From assembly GCA_964374035.1 (NCBI GenBank), contig CAYJWY010000013.1, forward strand, positions 1 through 24,205: 24,205 nucleotides of DNA, in the 5' to 3' direction. Positions 1 to 5,394 of the stretch are shown here, piece after piece. How positions within the stretch are numbered: the first letter of the stretch is position 1; every line of letters begins with the position of its first letter. The translations under genes and the position numbers were made by a program. The notes beneath the pieces were generated by a model. The model did no database searches. It was not told the DNA's origin and was given only the letters and a program-made list of their open reading frames with translations. Source of the DNA: CALRGL01 sp964374035 (GTDB lineage: Bacteria > Patescibacteriota > Patescibacteriia > UBA9934 > GWF2-40-263).

Positions 1-23
1 TTCGGATGCACTCAGGATGACAG
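1..23. repeat. end of a dispersed inverted-repeat element
   Basis: The reverse complement of bases 1-17 is identical to bases 4690-4706 (TCCTGAGTGCATCCGAA). The rest reads out with the CTCAGGATGACA ending seen at other intergenic repeats in this window. Only the right end of this copy is inside the window. Confidence 0.6.
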
Positions 24-45
24 ACAACGATGAAATCTTGTTTGT

Positions 46-58
46 TCCTAAATTAGGA
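46..58. promoter_or_regulatory. perfect palindrome, possible autoregulatory operator of the toxin-antitoxin pair
   Basis: TCCTAAATTAGGA is a perfect 13-base palindrome lying 21 bases before the antitoxin start. Type II toxin-antitoxin operons are commonly autorepressed through palindromes at this position. No convincing -35/-10 pair was found around it, so the operator role is an inference. Confidence 0.3.
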
Positions 59-79
59 GAAGATACGGGATAACCCACA

Positions 80-313
80 ATGAATTCTATGAAAACTTCA
101 ACAACCACAAAGACATCTCTCTCAAGACAAATGGCGCGGCTTCGTCGCGAAGTCTCTGCGTTGCGATCGTTGATGATCGGCGTGGTCGGAAAAGACAAAG
201 AGGGCAACTATCGCCCACAGGTCGTTCGCGAGATCCTCGAGGCAAGTGCGGAGTCCGCGACGTATCGCTATACAGGAAAAGGATCCCTCCTCGCCAAGCT
301 GAAAAAGCTATGA
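80..313 (+). CDS. putative antitoxin of a RelE-type toxin-antitoxin pair
   Basis: This is a 77-residue, strongly basic protein. I recognise it as an antitoxin only by context: it lies directly upstream of a RelE-family toxin and its stop overlaps the toxin start in an ATGA (310-313). Residues 15-35 are rich in Arg and Leu and could form a helix. The C-terminal half contains the stretch KDKEGNYRP followed by an Ile/Leu-rich helix and the ending TGKGSLLAKLKKL. I do not see a clear ribbon-helix-helix, AbrB or Phd fold. A stop codon at 71-73 excludes an upstream in-frame start; an ATG at 89 is an alternative. The nearest purine-rich tracts (54-62 and 66-70) are not ideally placed. Its expected role is to bind the toxin and repress the operon. 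Confidence 0.65.
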   Translation: MNSMKTSTTTKTSLSRQMARLRREVSALRSLMIGVVGKDKEGNYRPQVVREILEASAESATYRYTGKGSLLAKLKKL

Positions 314-576
314 TTCAGATCGAGACTGGAAACAAATTTTTAAAATCCGTGCAAAGACTTCCTGTCGAACAGCAAGAAAAATTGGATGATCTCTTAGAAC
401 GCGTTTCAACAAACCCTTACGACTCAATCCTGCACACAAAGAAACTCACCGGCACATTAAGTGGATTTTTCTCCTTTAGAATCTCACGTGATTGGCGCGT
501 GATTTTTTGTTTCATCGACCCAACAACGATACGACTCGTGCTTGCAAAACATCGAAAAGATATTTATCGCAGTTAA
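310..576 (+). CDS. RelE/ParE-superfamily toxin (probable mRNA interferase)
   Basis: This 88-residue protein has the RelE/YafQ-type layout: an N-terminal helix with KFLKSVQRLP, a basic middle with HTKKLTG, then the pattern SFRISRDWRVIF and a C-terminal LVLAKHRKDIYRS. The R-x-S/R-W-R-V-I-F strand and the final H-x-x-x-I-Y-R are typical of the family, which includes ribosome-dependent mRNA endonucleases and gyrase-poisoning ParE proteins. I cannot tell which activity applies here. Translation is coupled to the antitoxin through the 4-base ATGA overlap. The stop codon shares the palindrome TTAA (573-576) with the stop of the convergent metK gene, so there is no spacer between the two genes. Confidence 0.85.
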   Translation: MIQIETGNKFLKSVQRLPVEQQEKLDDLLERVSTNPYDSILHTKKLTGTLSGFFSFRISRDWRVIFCFIDPTTIRLVLAKHRKDIYRS

Positions 577-1616
577 CCAGTAACCTCCCACGGAAACCCC
601 ACGCGACCGAACTGTCCGTAGAGCGCGGTTGCTCGGTAGATGGGCTGTAAGAGATTTAATCGTTCGACGATGGCTTCTGGGCGGAAATCGAACTGGCTTT
701 TGATGACGTTTGTGAGATCCATCTTTGCACCGCGAGATTTCTCGCCCATGCCAACAACGTGGAGTTGGACGGGCTCGGATCGGCCCAGGGTGTAGACGAC
801 GTTTACGAGTGCGGACGTACACAAACCTTGTTCAACGAGATACCGTGCGGCGTGTCTTGCCATGTACGCGCCCGCGCGTTCTGCGCGCGTTGGATCTTTT
901 CCTGAGAGCGCGCCGTCGCCGTGGGGAATGAGTCCGCCGTAGGTGTCCACCGCGAGCTTGCGTCCGTTTGCGCCCGAGTCTGCGCGAAAGCCGACGATGG
1001 TAAACGAGCCAATGGGGTTGATGTAAATCTGAACGGCCTGCTCGCCAACAAAGGGCATGACTACACGTTCAAGCAGGGCCGTGCGAACGGTTTTTTCGTC
1101 AACGCTGAGTTGGTGCGAGACAAGCAGGGTGAGCGCGTCGACCCGATCGCCGTCCATCGTAAGCTGAACCTTTCCATCCGCACGCAACCACGAAAACGCA
1201 GGATCTGTTTTGCGTAAGTCGTCGATGCGTCGTGCAAGGTTGTGCGCAAAGACAAGCGCGCGCGGCATCAGCTCACGCGTTTCCGATGTCGCGTAGCCGT
1301 TAATCATCACGGTATCGGCCGCGCCGCTTTTTGATCGCTTCATTTCAGAAGATTGATCATCGACATTCACAAACACCTCAACATCATCGGGATAACCCGT
1401 TTCCTGATACACCTGCTTGGCAAGCGCACCGAGATCAAAATCCGCCGTCGAGTTCACTTCGCCGCCAATCATGATCATGCCGTGACTGCCAAGAACATTG
1501 ATGTCCACGTGAGCGTCCTTATCACGACGCAAAAATTCATCAACGATGGCGTCGGCGATTTGATCGCACAATTTATCCGGCTGACCAGCGAGAACGGACT
1601 CAACAGTTTTTTTCAT
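573..1616 (-). CDS. metK: S-adenosylmethionine synthetase, short divergent form
   Basis: MetK makes S-adenosylmethionine from methionine and ATP. Family features visible are PDKLCDQIADAIVDEFLRRD near the N-terminus, GGEV (51-54), NGYATSETRELMP (106-119), the NGRKLAVDTYGG segment (218-229) and GALSGKDPTRAER (235-247), ending in GRVGFPWEVTG. At 347 residues it is shorter than the usual 380-400. Several conserved positions differ from the E. coli enzyme. The catalytic His of GHPDK is Gln12 (codon checked: CAG). The GAGDQG loop reads GAADTV, keeping the Asp. The Lys and Asp of SKVDR are Arg244 and Glu246. Lys149, Arg219, Lys220 and Lys240, which align with E. coli Lys165, Arg244, Lys245 and Lys265, remain. 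There is no Shine-Dalgarno sequence, and a TGA 12 bases upstream in frame fixes the start region. It is probably functional but altered; a different substrate preference cannot be excluded. Confidence 0.88.
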   Translation of the reverse strand: MKKTVESVLAGQPDKLCDQIADAIVDEFLRRDKDAHVDINVLGSHGMIMIGGEVNSTADFDLGALAKQVYQETGYPDDVEVFVNVDDQSSEMKRSKSGAADTVMINGYATSETRELMPRALVFAHNLARRIDDLRKTDPAFSWLRADGKVQLTMDGDRVDALTLLVSHQLSVDEKTVRTALLERVVMPFVGEQAVQIYINPIGSFTIVGFRADSGANGRKLAVDTYGGLIPHGDGALSGKDPTRAERAGAYMARHAARYLVEQGLCTSALVNVVYTLGRSEPVQLHVVGMGEKSRGAKMDLTNVIKSQFDFRPEAIVERLNLLQPIYRATALYGQFGRVGFPWEVTG

Positions 1617-1625
1617 AGGGTTTCT

Positions 1626-1690
1626 GTGTCATCTCGAGCAACGTCGACGTAAAGTCGCGTGGCGACCACGTCGCTTTACGCGAGAGATCC
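1626..1690. repeat. dispersed repeat unit with hairpin, upstream of metK
   Basis: Bases 1626-1647 are a 22-base unit (starting GTGTCATCTCGAGC) that recurs at 14683-14704 with one mismatch and, inverted, at 21029-21050. It is followed by a 15-base imperfect hairpin (1648-1662 with 1666-1680, arms CGTAAAG...CGTGG). The element lies in the metK leader region. Confidence 0.65.
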
Positions 1691-1704
1691 CAAGAACGCA
1701 TGCA

Positions 1705-1733
1705 AGAGTATCAAAATTTGAGCGGATGCTCAA
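1705..1733 (-). promoter_or_regulatory. candidate metK promoter
   Basis: On the minus strand TTGAGC (1728-1733) is separated by 17 bases from TACTCT (1705-1710), which is preceded by TGA to give an extended -10. This would leave a leader of about 80 bases carrying the repeat hairpin. The hexamers match consensus only partly. Confidence 0.3.
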
Positions 1734-1785
1734 TGATTACTTACGCACTGTTTACGAGACAACTTATCCACATGTCATCTCTTGC

Positions 1786-1827
1786 GTTCGCTTTTTGTTC
1801 GATGTAGCATACGAACATAAGTCGAAC
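1786..1827. promoter_or_regulatory. putative LexA operator array upstream of lexA
   Basis: Four half-sites are arranged symmetrically: GTTC at 1786-1789 and 1797-1800 (7-base gap), then GAAC at 1813-1816 and 1824-1827 (7-base gap), with 12 bases between the pairs. GTTC-N7-GTTC is the LexA box described for Alphaproteobacteria, and GAAC/GTTC is also the core half-site of the Gram-positive box. A weak promoter (TTGCGT 1783-1788, 16-base spacer, TAGCAT 1805-1810) lies within the array. This suggests lexA autorepression. Confidence 0.5.
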
Positions 1828-1829
1828 AG

Positions 1830-1885
1830 AGTGATTGAGTGACTAGTGACTAAATCATGCCTCAGTCACTAGTCACTCAGTCACT
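1830..1885. repeat. 22-base inverted repeat in the lexA leader
   Basis: Bases 1830-1851 and 1864-1885 are complementary over 22 positions with a single mismatch (a possible G-U pair), around a 12-base loop. The arms are themselves built from repeats of AGTGACT. An upstream in-frame ATG at 1857 lies in the loop. There is no U-tract, so this is not a classical terminator. Confidence 0.7.
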
Positions 1886-1904
1886 TCTTCACCTCTTTCA
1901 CGCT

Positions 1905-2516
1905 ATGACCCTAACAAAAAAACAAGCCGAGGTTCTCGCGTTCATTCGAGAACACATCGAAGACCGCGGCTACGCTCCGTCGTATCGTGAAATCGGAGAC
2001 CACTTCGGCCTCTCGTCCCCTTCCACCATTCACGCGCACGTCCAAGCGCTGGCCGAAAAAGGTGAAATCAACGTAGGTGACGAAGGCGAGGCGCGATCCA
2101 TCGAAGTGGTAGAACGCTTCCCACTGCTGTCATCCATTGAGCTACCGCTCGTAGGACTCATCACGGCCGGTATTCCCATCGAAGCCGTCGAGGAGCGCGA
2201 AACCATGGCCGTGCCCGCACAGTTTGTTATGGACGGCGCCAACTCCTTCGTTCTGCGTGTCAAAGGACGCTCCATGATCGAAGATGGTATTTTAGATGGA
2301 GATTTCGTTGTCATCGAACGCAACCCGTCGCCAAAAAATGGCGAGGTCGTCGTCGCCCTGCTCGACAACGCCTACGCAACACTCAAACGCTTTTACCGAG
2401 AACGCAATCGCATTCGCCTGCAACCAGCCAACAGCACCATGGATCCCATCTTCGTCCAAGACTGCATCATCCAAGGCGTTGTCCGCGCCGTGATTAGAAA
2501 ATTTCAACCGGTGTAA
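1905..2516 (+). CDS. lexA: LexA, SOS-response repressor with autocleavage domain
   Basis: LexA represses DNA-damage genes and cleaves itself when bound to RecA filaments. With the start at 1905 the protein has 203 residues, a normal length. An N-terminal winged helix-turn-helix occupies about residues 1-65 (YAPSYREIGDHFGLSSPSTI). The cleavage site is Ala88-Gly89 in LITAGIP. The S24-type serine peptidase dyad is Ser123 (GRSMIEDG) and Lys161 (ATLKRF). The 1857 ATG would add 16 residues encoded by the hairpin repeat, so I prefer 1905, where the family-typical MTLTKKQAEVLAFI begins. No Shine-Dalgarno sequence precedes either start. The upstream GTTC/GAAC array fits autorepression. Downstream + strand genes include a Y-family polymerase, a common LexA target. 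Confidence 0.93.
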   Translation: MTLTKKQAEVLAFIREHIEDRGYAPSYREIGDHFGLSSPSTIHAHVQALAEKGEINVGDEGEARSIEVVERFPLLSSIELPLVGLITAGIPIEAVEERETMAVPAQFVMDGANSFVLRVKGRSMIEDGILDGDFVVIERNPSPKNGEVVVALLDNAYATLKRFYRERNRIRLQPANSTMDPIFVQDCIIQGVVRAVIRKFQPV

Positions 2517-2519
2517 GAA

Positions 2520-2643
2520 TGAAACTTCTGAAAATGCGTGAGATGCGCCGGGCTGGAGGGCGGAAAGCTCGTTAGCCCCGCCGTGGCGGGGTGAACGAGT
2601 TTCCGACCGAAGCCCAAACAGCTCACCATTTTCAGAAGTTTCA
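2520..2643. repeat. 124-base nested hairpin element just downstream of lexA
   Basis: The outer stem is a perfect 17-base inverted repeat (TGAAACTTCTGAAAATG at 2520-2536 with its complement at 2627-2643). Inside it lie GTGAG/CTCAC, GGGCT/AGCCC, CGGAAA/TTTCCG, CTCGTT/AACGAG and finally CCCCGCC/GGCGGGG at the tip, in register with small bulges. About 46 base pairs form in one rod. It begins 3 bases after the lexA stop. I saw no second copy in the window and no clear target-site duplication. Confidence 0.75.
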
Positions 2644-2648
2644 CAAAT

Positions 2649-2694
2649 GAAAAAGCGTTGCGTGTCTTTTGAGGGACGAGAGCAACGCCTTTTC
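2649..2694 (+). terminator. possible terminator or attenuator after lexA
   Basis: Bases 2649-2661 and 2682-2694 form a 13-base stem with one mismatch (GCGTTGC/GCAACGC core) and a 20-base loop. The descending arm ends in CCTTTTC, which gives a short U-run. The loop is large for a strong terminator. Confidence 0.45.
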
Positions 2695-2809
2695 ACAAGA
2701 GCCACCTTTACGATTCAGGGCGTGTCCCTGATGTATGGCGGCTTTTGAATTGTAAAAAATTCATAAAAAAATAGCAACCCCTCCCTTCGTGAAGAGAGGA
2801 GTCAAATCT

Positions 2810-2992
2810 ATGTCTACCGCCACATTGCGTCATCAAGCGATCACCCTCTCCTTTCTTCCTGGTCGACGAGATCGACAAATCAGTCACTCCTTCAAAACAT
2901 TGTGTATGCGCGCAAGTCGAAGACGAATCAAACAAGTTGTCCGTGGATTTGTCGCCAAGTATACAAATCAAAACGGACACCTTGCCTCCTAA
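2810..2992 (+). CDS. small basic hypothetical protein
   Basis: This is a 60-residue ORF rich in Arg, Lys and Ser (for example CMRASRRRIKQVVRGFVAKY). I recognise no family. Support comes from AGAGGAG at 2794-2800, a good Shine-Dalgarno sequence 9 bases before the ATG, and from its position 22 bases before the next + strand gene. A GTG at 2789 in the same frame is a weaker start. It could instead be non-coding leader sequence for the following gene. Confidence 0.35.
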   Translation: MSTATLRHQAITLSFLPGRRDRQISHSFKTLCMRASRRRIKQVVRGFVAKYTNQNGHLAS

Positions 2993-3014
2993 ACCAAATT
3001 TATCCAAACCCTCT

Positions 3015-3263
3015 ATGCACGAATTCATCCATGATCCAGTAGACATGGTCGTCTCGTTCTGCCAAAATCGTGTCCTTCCCAAGGTTATGCGATGGAATGA
3101 ACGCGACTACAAAATCGATTCCGTGAATTTGGTGCACACGGCGCGCGAAGGCCAAAAGCGTGTCTTCTACTTCTCGGTAAGCGACGCCACGAATTACTTT
3201 AAGTTAAAACTGGACCCAGAATGTCTCGAATGGCATCTCGTTGAATTGTACACCGATGGATAA
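3015..3263 (+). CDS. small conserved-looking protein next to the Y-family polymerase
   Basis: From the ATG at 3015 the product has 82 residues; a TTG at 2937 would add 26. The body reads PKVMRWNERDYKIDSVNLV, then REGQKRVFYFSVSDA, NYFKLKLDPECLEWHLVELY. This is an alternating strand pattern with conserved-looking Trp and Tyr. It is reminiscent of small proteins encoded beside Y-family or ImuB-like polymerases (the DUF6504 type), but I cannot confirm the family by eye. Its place between lexA and the polymerase suggests a role in damage-induced synthesis. This is an inference from neighbourhood. No Shine-Dalgarno sequence precedes 3015. Confidence 0.6.
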   Translation: MHEFIHDPVDMVVSFCQNRVLPKVMRWNERDYKIDSVNLVHTAREGQKRVFYFSVSDATNYFKLKLDPECLEWHLVELYTDG

Positions 3264-3302
3264 TCGCATCTTCATTCACATCGACCCACCTTCGCATGGC
3301 TT

Positions 3303-3360
3303 CCACCGTCGCTAAGTCCACCGTCGCTAAGAGCTATGGTGGACAAGAGCTATGGTGGAC
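3303..3360. repeat. duplicated inverted repeat upstream of the polymerase gene
   Basis: Two tandem copies of CCACCGTCGCTAAG (3303-3317 and 3318-3332) are followed by two tandem copies of GCTATGGTGGAC (3333-3348 and 3349-3360). The second unit is largely the reverse complement of the first, so nested hairpins can form. A related sequence, CCACCGAAGCTTTGG...AAGGTG, occurs at 18371-18393. Confidence 0.65.
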
Positions 3361-3387
3361 TGGATGGCGGGCTAGCATGAATTCTTT

Positions 3388-4680
3388 ATGAATAAAATTT
3401 ATATTCATATAGACATGAATTCGTATTTCGCGTCGGTCGAACAACAAGCGAACCCGTTTTTGCGGGGGAAAGCTATTGCAATTACAGGGAAAAATTTCAA
3501 CGGACAGGAACAGACACGATCCGTTGTTACGACGGCGTCGATCGAAGCAAAGAAGCTTGGCGTAAAGACAGCAATGTCGACGTGGGAGGCAAAACGTATC
3601 TGTCCGTCGTTAATTTTGTACCCAGGCGATCCCGAGAAGTACTCAGCGATCATGCATCGATTCAACGGAATCTTTCGTGACTTCACCCACATTGTGGATC
3701 AATTCAGCGTCGACGAAAGTTTCCTCGACGTGACCGAGGTCGCTGGCGATTATCTTGGCGCTTCGTTCATCGCGCAGGCGATTCGGACGCGTTTGCTCGA
3801 GGACTGTGGCGAGCGTATCACCGCATCGATCGGGGTGGCACCCAACAAGCTGATGGCCAAGCTTGCTGGTGAAAGTGTGAAACCAAACGGACTCACCGTG
3901 ATCAAACCCGAGAACATCATCCGCTTCATCGACACACGCGAACTTCAAGATCTTTGCGGTATTGGTCACCGCATCGAGGCACGACTCAACAATCTTGGAA
4001 TCTATACGTTTCAACAGCTCCGCGAGTTCCCGCTCGATCGTCTCGAGAAGGAATTCAAATCCTATGGCATCTGGCTACATGAAGCCGCACACGGCCGCGA
4101 CAGTTCAGCGGTCTCGGCCGCGATTCAAACGGGTGTCGTCGGTTCAAAGACCACACAAGAACGCGCAGACGATCCCAAGTCGGTGGGTCATTCCTACACG
4201 CTTCCACAAAATTCCTATGACCCCGTTGAAATTCAACGCTATCTCCTTCGCCTCTGCGACGCGGTCGGCTGGCGATTACGTCGAGACGGTTTCGTTGCTC
4301 GCCGTGTGAGCGCCTACGTTCGCTACGGCGACTTTTCGAGTGCAGGCCAACAACACGTCTTTAAAGAACCAACCGCCGATGGATTCAACATCTTCAAAAA
4401 CGCCTGGCGCATTCTCCAAAACCTTCCCTCCTTTCCAAGGGGGGACACAGGGGGGTTTGGCATGAAGCCCATTCGCCTTGTCGGCGTCAGCGCCTCTCAT
4501 CTAAGCGACGGACCCGCCCAACCTTCCCTCTTCAAAAAAGATCGCAAGCTTGCCGCCGCCATCGACGCCCTCGATCTCATTCAACATCGCTACGGCCGCG
4601 GAGTCTGGACGCGCGCCTCGCTCGTGAACACCCAAATCAAAAACCGCTCAAGCGGCTTTCATTTCGATCATGAAATCTAG
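3388..4680 (+). CDS. dinB: Y-family translesion DNA polymerase (DinB/Pol IV-like)
   Basis: This error-prone polymerase copies damaged DNA. Catalytic carboxylates are Asp9 (HIDMNSYFASVE), Asp109 and Glu110 (SVDESFLD). Tyr13-Phe14 sit at the steric-gate position. The palm/finger region runs to about residue 170, with TASIGVAPNKLMAKLA at 145-160. A helix-hairpin-helix thumb, LCGIGHRIEARLNNLGI, spans 189-205, and the little-finger domain runs to about 370. QPSLF (378-382) is a sliding-clamp-binding motif. Residues about 348-359 (FPRGDTGGFG) interrupt the junction before KPIRLVGV and are encoded by a repeat-like DNA stretch. The start codon lies in an AT-rich inverted repeat (3387-3394 with 3402-3409). 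Its position downstream of lexA suggests SOS control, although I saw no GTTC array at its own start. Length (430) is somewhat above the usual 350-420. Confidence 0.93.
   Translation: MNKIYIHIDMNSYFASVEQQANPFLRGKAIAITGKNFNGQEQTRSVVTTASIEAKKLGVKTAMSTWEAKRICPSLILYPGDPEKYSAIMHRFNGIFRDFTHIVDQFSVDESFLDVTEVAGDYLGASFIAQAIRTRLLEDCGERITASIGVAPNKLMAKLAGESVKPNGLTVIKPENIIRFIDTRELQDLCGIGHRIEARLNNLGIYTFQQLREFPLDRLEKEFKSYGIWLHEAAHGRDSSAVSAAIQTGVVGSKTTQERADDPKSVGHSYTLPQNSYDPVEIQRYLLRLCDAVGWRLRRDGFVARRVSAYVRYGDFSSAGQQHVFKEPTADGFNIFKNAWRILQNLPSFPRGDTGGFGMKPIRLVGVSASHLSDGPAQPSLFKKDRKLAAAIDALDLIQHRYGRGVWTRASLVNTQIKNRSSGFHFDHEI
4421..4458. repeat. intergenic-type repeat captured in frame within the polymerase gene
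   Basis: The stretch reads CCTTCCCTCCTTTCC, then AAGGGGGGACACAGGGGGG. This resembles dispersed CCCTCC...GGGGGG intergenic repeats known from many bacteria. It encodes residues about 345-357 of the Y-family polymerase and stays in frame. Its base use differs sharply from the flanking coding sequence. Confidence 0.5.
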
Positions 4681-4683
4681 CCC

Positions 4684-4752
4684 TCATCGTCCTGAGTGCA
4701 TCCGAAGGACCTCTTAGAGATCCTTCGTCGGGGATCCTCAGGATGACACACT
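4684..4752. repeat. inverted-repeat element between convergent genes
   Basis: The outer arms CATCGTCCTGAG and CTCAGGATGACA enclose an inner hairpin, ATCCGAAGGA with TCCTTCGTCGGGGAT. The element fills the gap between the polymerase stop (4680) and the convergent stop at 4751. It could act as a bidirectional terminator, although no long U-tract is present. Confidence 0.7.
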
Positions 4753-5311
4753 ATTTCCCAAACTCTCCTTCTGCAATCTTCACATTGGGATCCGGCGATC
4801 CTGTCTTCTCTTGTCGTGTAATGACAATTTGCACGTAGCCAGAATAGTCCGCATCTTTGTCTGGCGCCTGCCACGCAAGAATAAACTTTCCATCCTCATC
4901 TGTGGTCATCTCACCAATGGGCAAGAAATCATACGGGATCGGTTGCACGAGCCAGACTTCGTAATAAAAAATCTCCCGATCGATTTCTGGTAATGTCAGG
5001 GTAAGTTCAATATGATATGCGTCATCTTTTTCTCCACGTCGGGCACGTCCAATGGACTCAGCTGAATTGAGTGGATGCATCGTCGCATGTTCCGACTCCG
5101 TGTCGATGGCTCCCGCGATCACTGCCGCACTGATCGGATCGGGCGTCATCACGTCGGCAATCGAGCCAACGCGATCTTGAACCGCTTCTTTGGGTTTGCG
5201 AAACTGGAACACAGCAAAAACAAAGACAACAAATAACACCACAACAACGAGGCCTGTGATTGCCGTTGATCCTAAACGTCTCACTGATTGTTTGTCCGAG
5301 GAATAGAGCAT
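4751..5311 (-). CDS. single-pass membrane protein with RskA-like anti-sigma C-terminal domain
   Basis: The protein has 186 residues. A short basic N-terminus is followed by a hydrophobic segment at about residues 16-37 (rich in Val and Phe), which suggests an N-in single-pass anchor with the rest outside the membrane. The outer domain has the pattern YYEVWLVQP, FLPIGEMTTDEDGKFILAW, then YSGYVQIVITRQEK and PDPNVKIAEGEF. This resembles the C-terminal domain of RskA-type anti-sigma factors. No sigma factor and no cytoplasmic zinc-binding anti-sigma domain are seen here. A true anti-sigma role is therefore doubtful; an envelope protein reusing this fold is more likely. It lies downstream of the helicase gene on the same strand, separated by a repeat. 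Confidence 0.7.
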   Translation of the reverse strand: MLYSSDKQSVRRLGSTAITGLVVVVLFVVFVFAVFQFRKPKEAVQDRVGSIADVMTPDPISAAVIAGAIDTESEHATMHPLNSAESIGRARRGEKDDAYHIELTLTLPEIDREIFYYEVWLVQPIPYDFLPIGEMTTDEDGKFILAWQAPDKDADYSGYVQIVITRQEKTGSPDPNVKIAEGEFGK

Positions 5312-5318
5312 ACGAATG

Positions 5319-5389
5319 CCTTCGACGTCAGCTGAGCTGGGCTCTGCAGGCTCAGGCAGTATTTATTTATCCCTGAGCGAAGTCGAAGG
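5319..5389. repeat. inverted-repeat element between helicase and RskA-like genes
   Basis: CCTTCGACGTCAGCTGAG near the left end is matched by CTGAGCGAAGTCGAAGG on the right, with a second internal CTGCAGGCTCAGGCAG stretch. It belongs to the same CTGAG...GTCGAAGG family as the element at 20108-20199. Confidence 0.65.
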
Positions 5390-5394
5390 AGTAG

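Noticed and set aside
573..576. Possible frameshift or truncation at the metK/toxin junction
   Set aside because: MetK ends with the expected FPWE segment and the toxin with its normal C-terminus; the genes simply share a TTAA at their stops.
1617..1735. SAM riboswitch upstream of metK
   Set aside because: Only a repeat-derived hairpin is present; I see no kink-turn or other SAM riboswitch core.
3303..3360. CRISPR-like direct repeats
   Set aside because: The tandem copies have no spacers and are complementary in pairs, so they form a duplicated inverted repeat.
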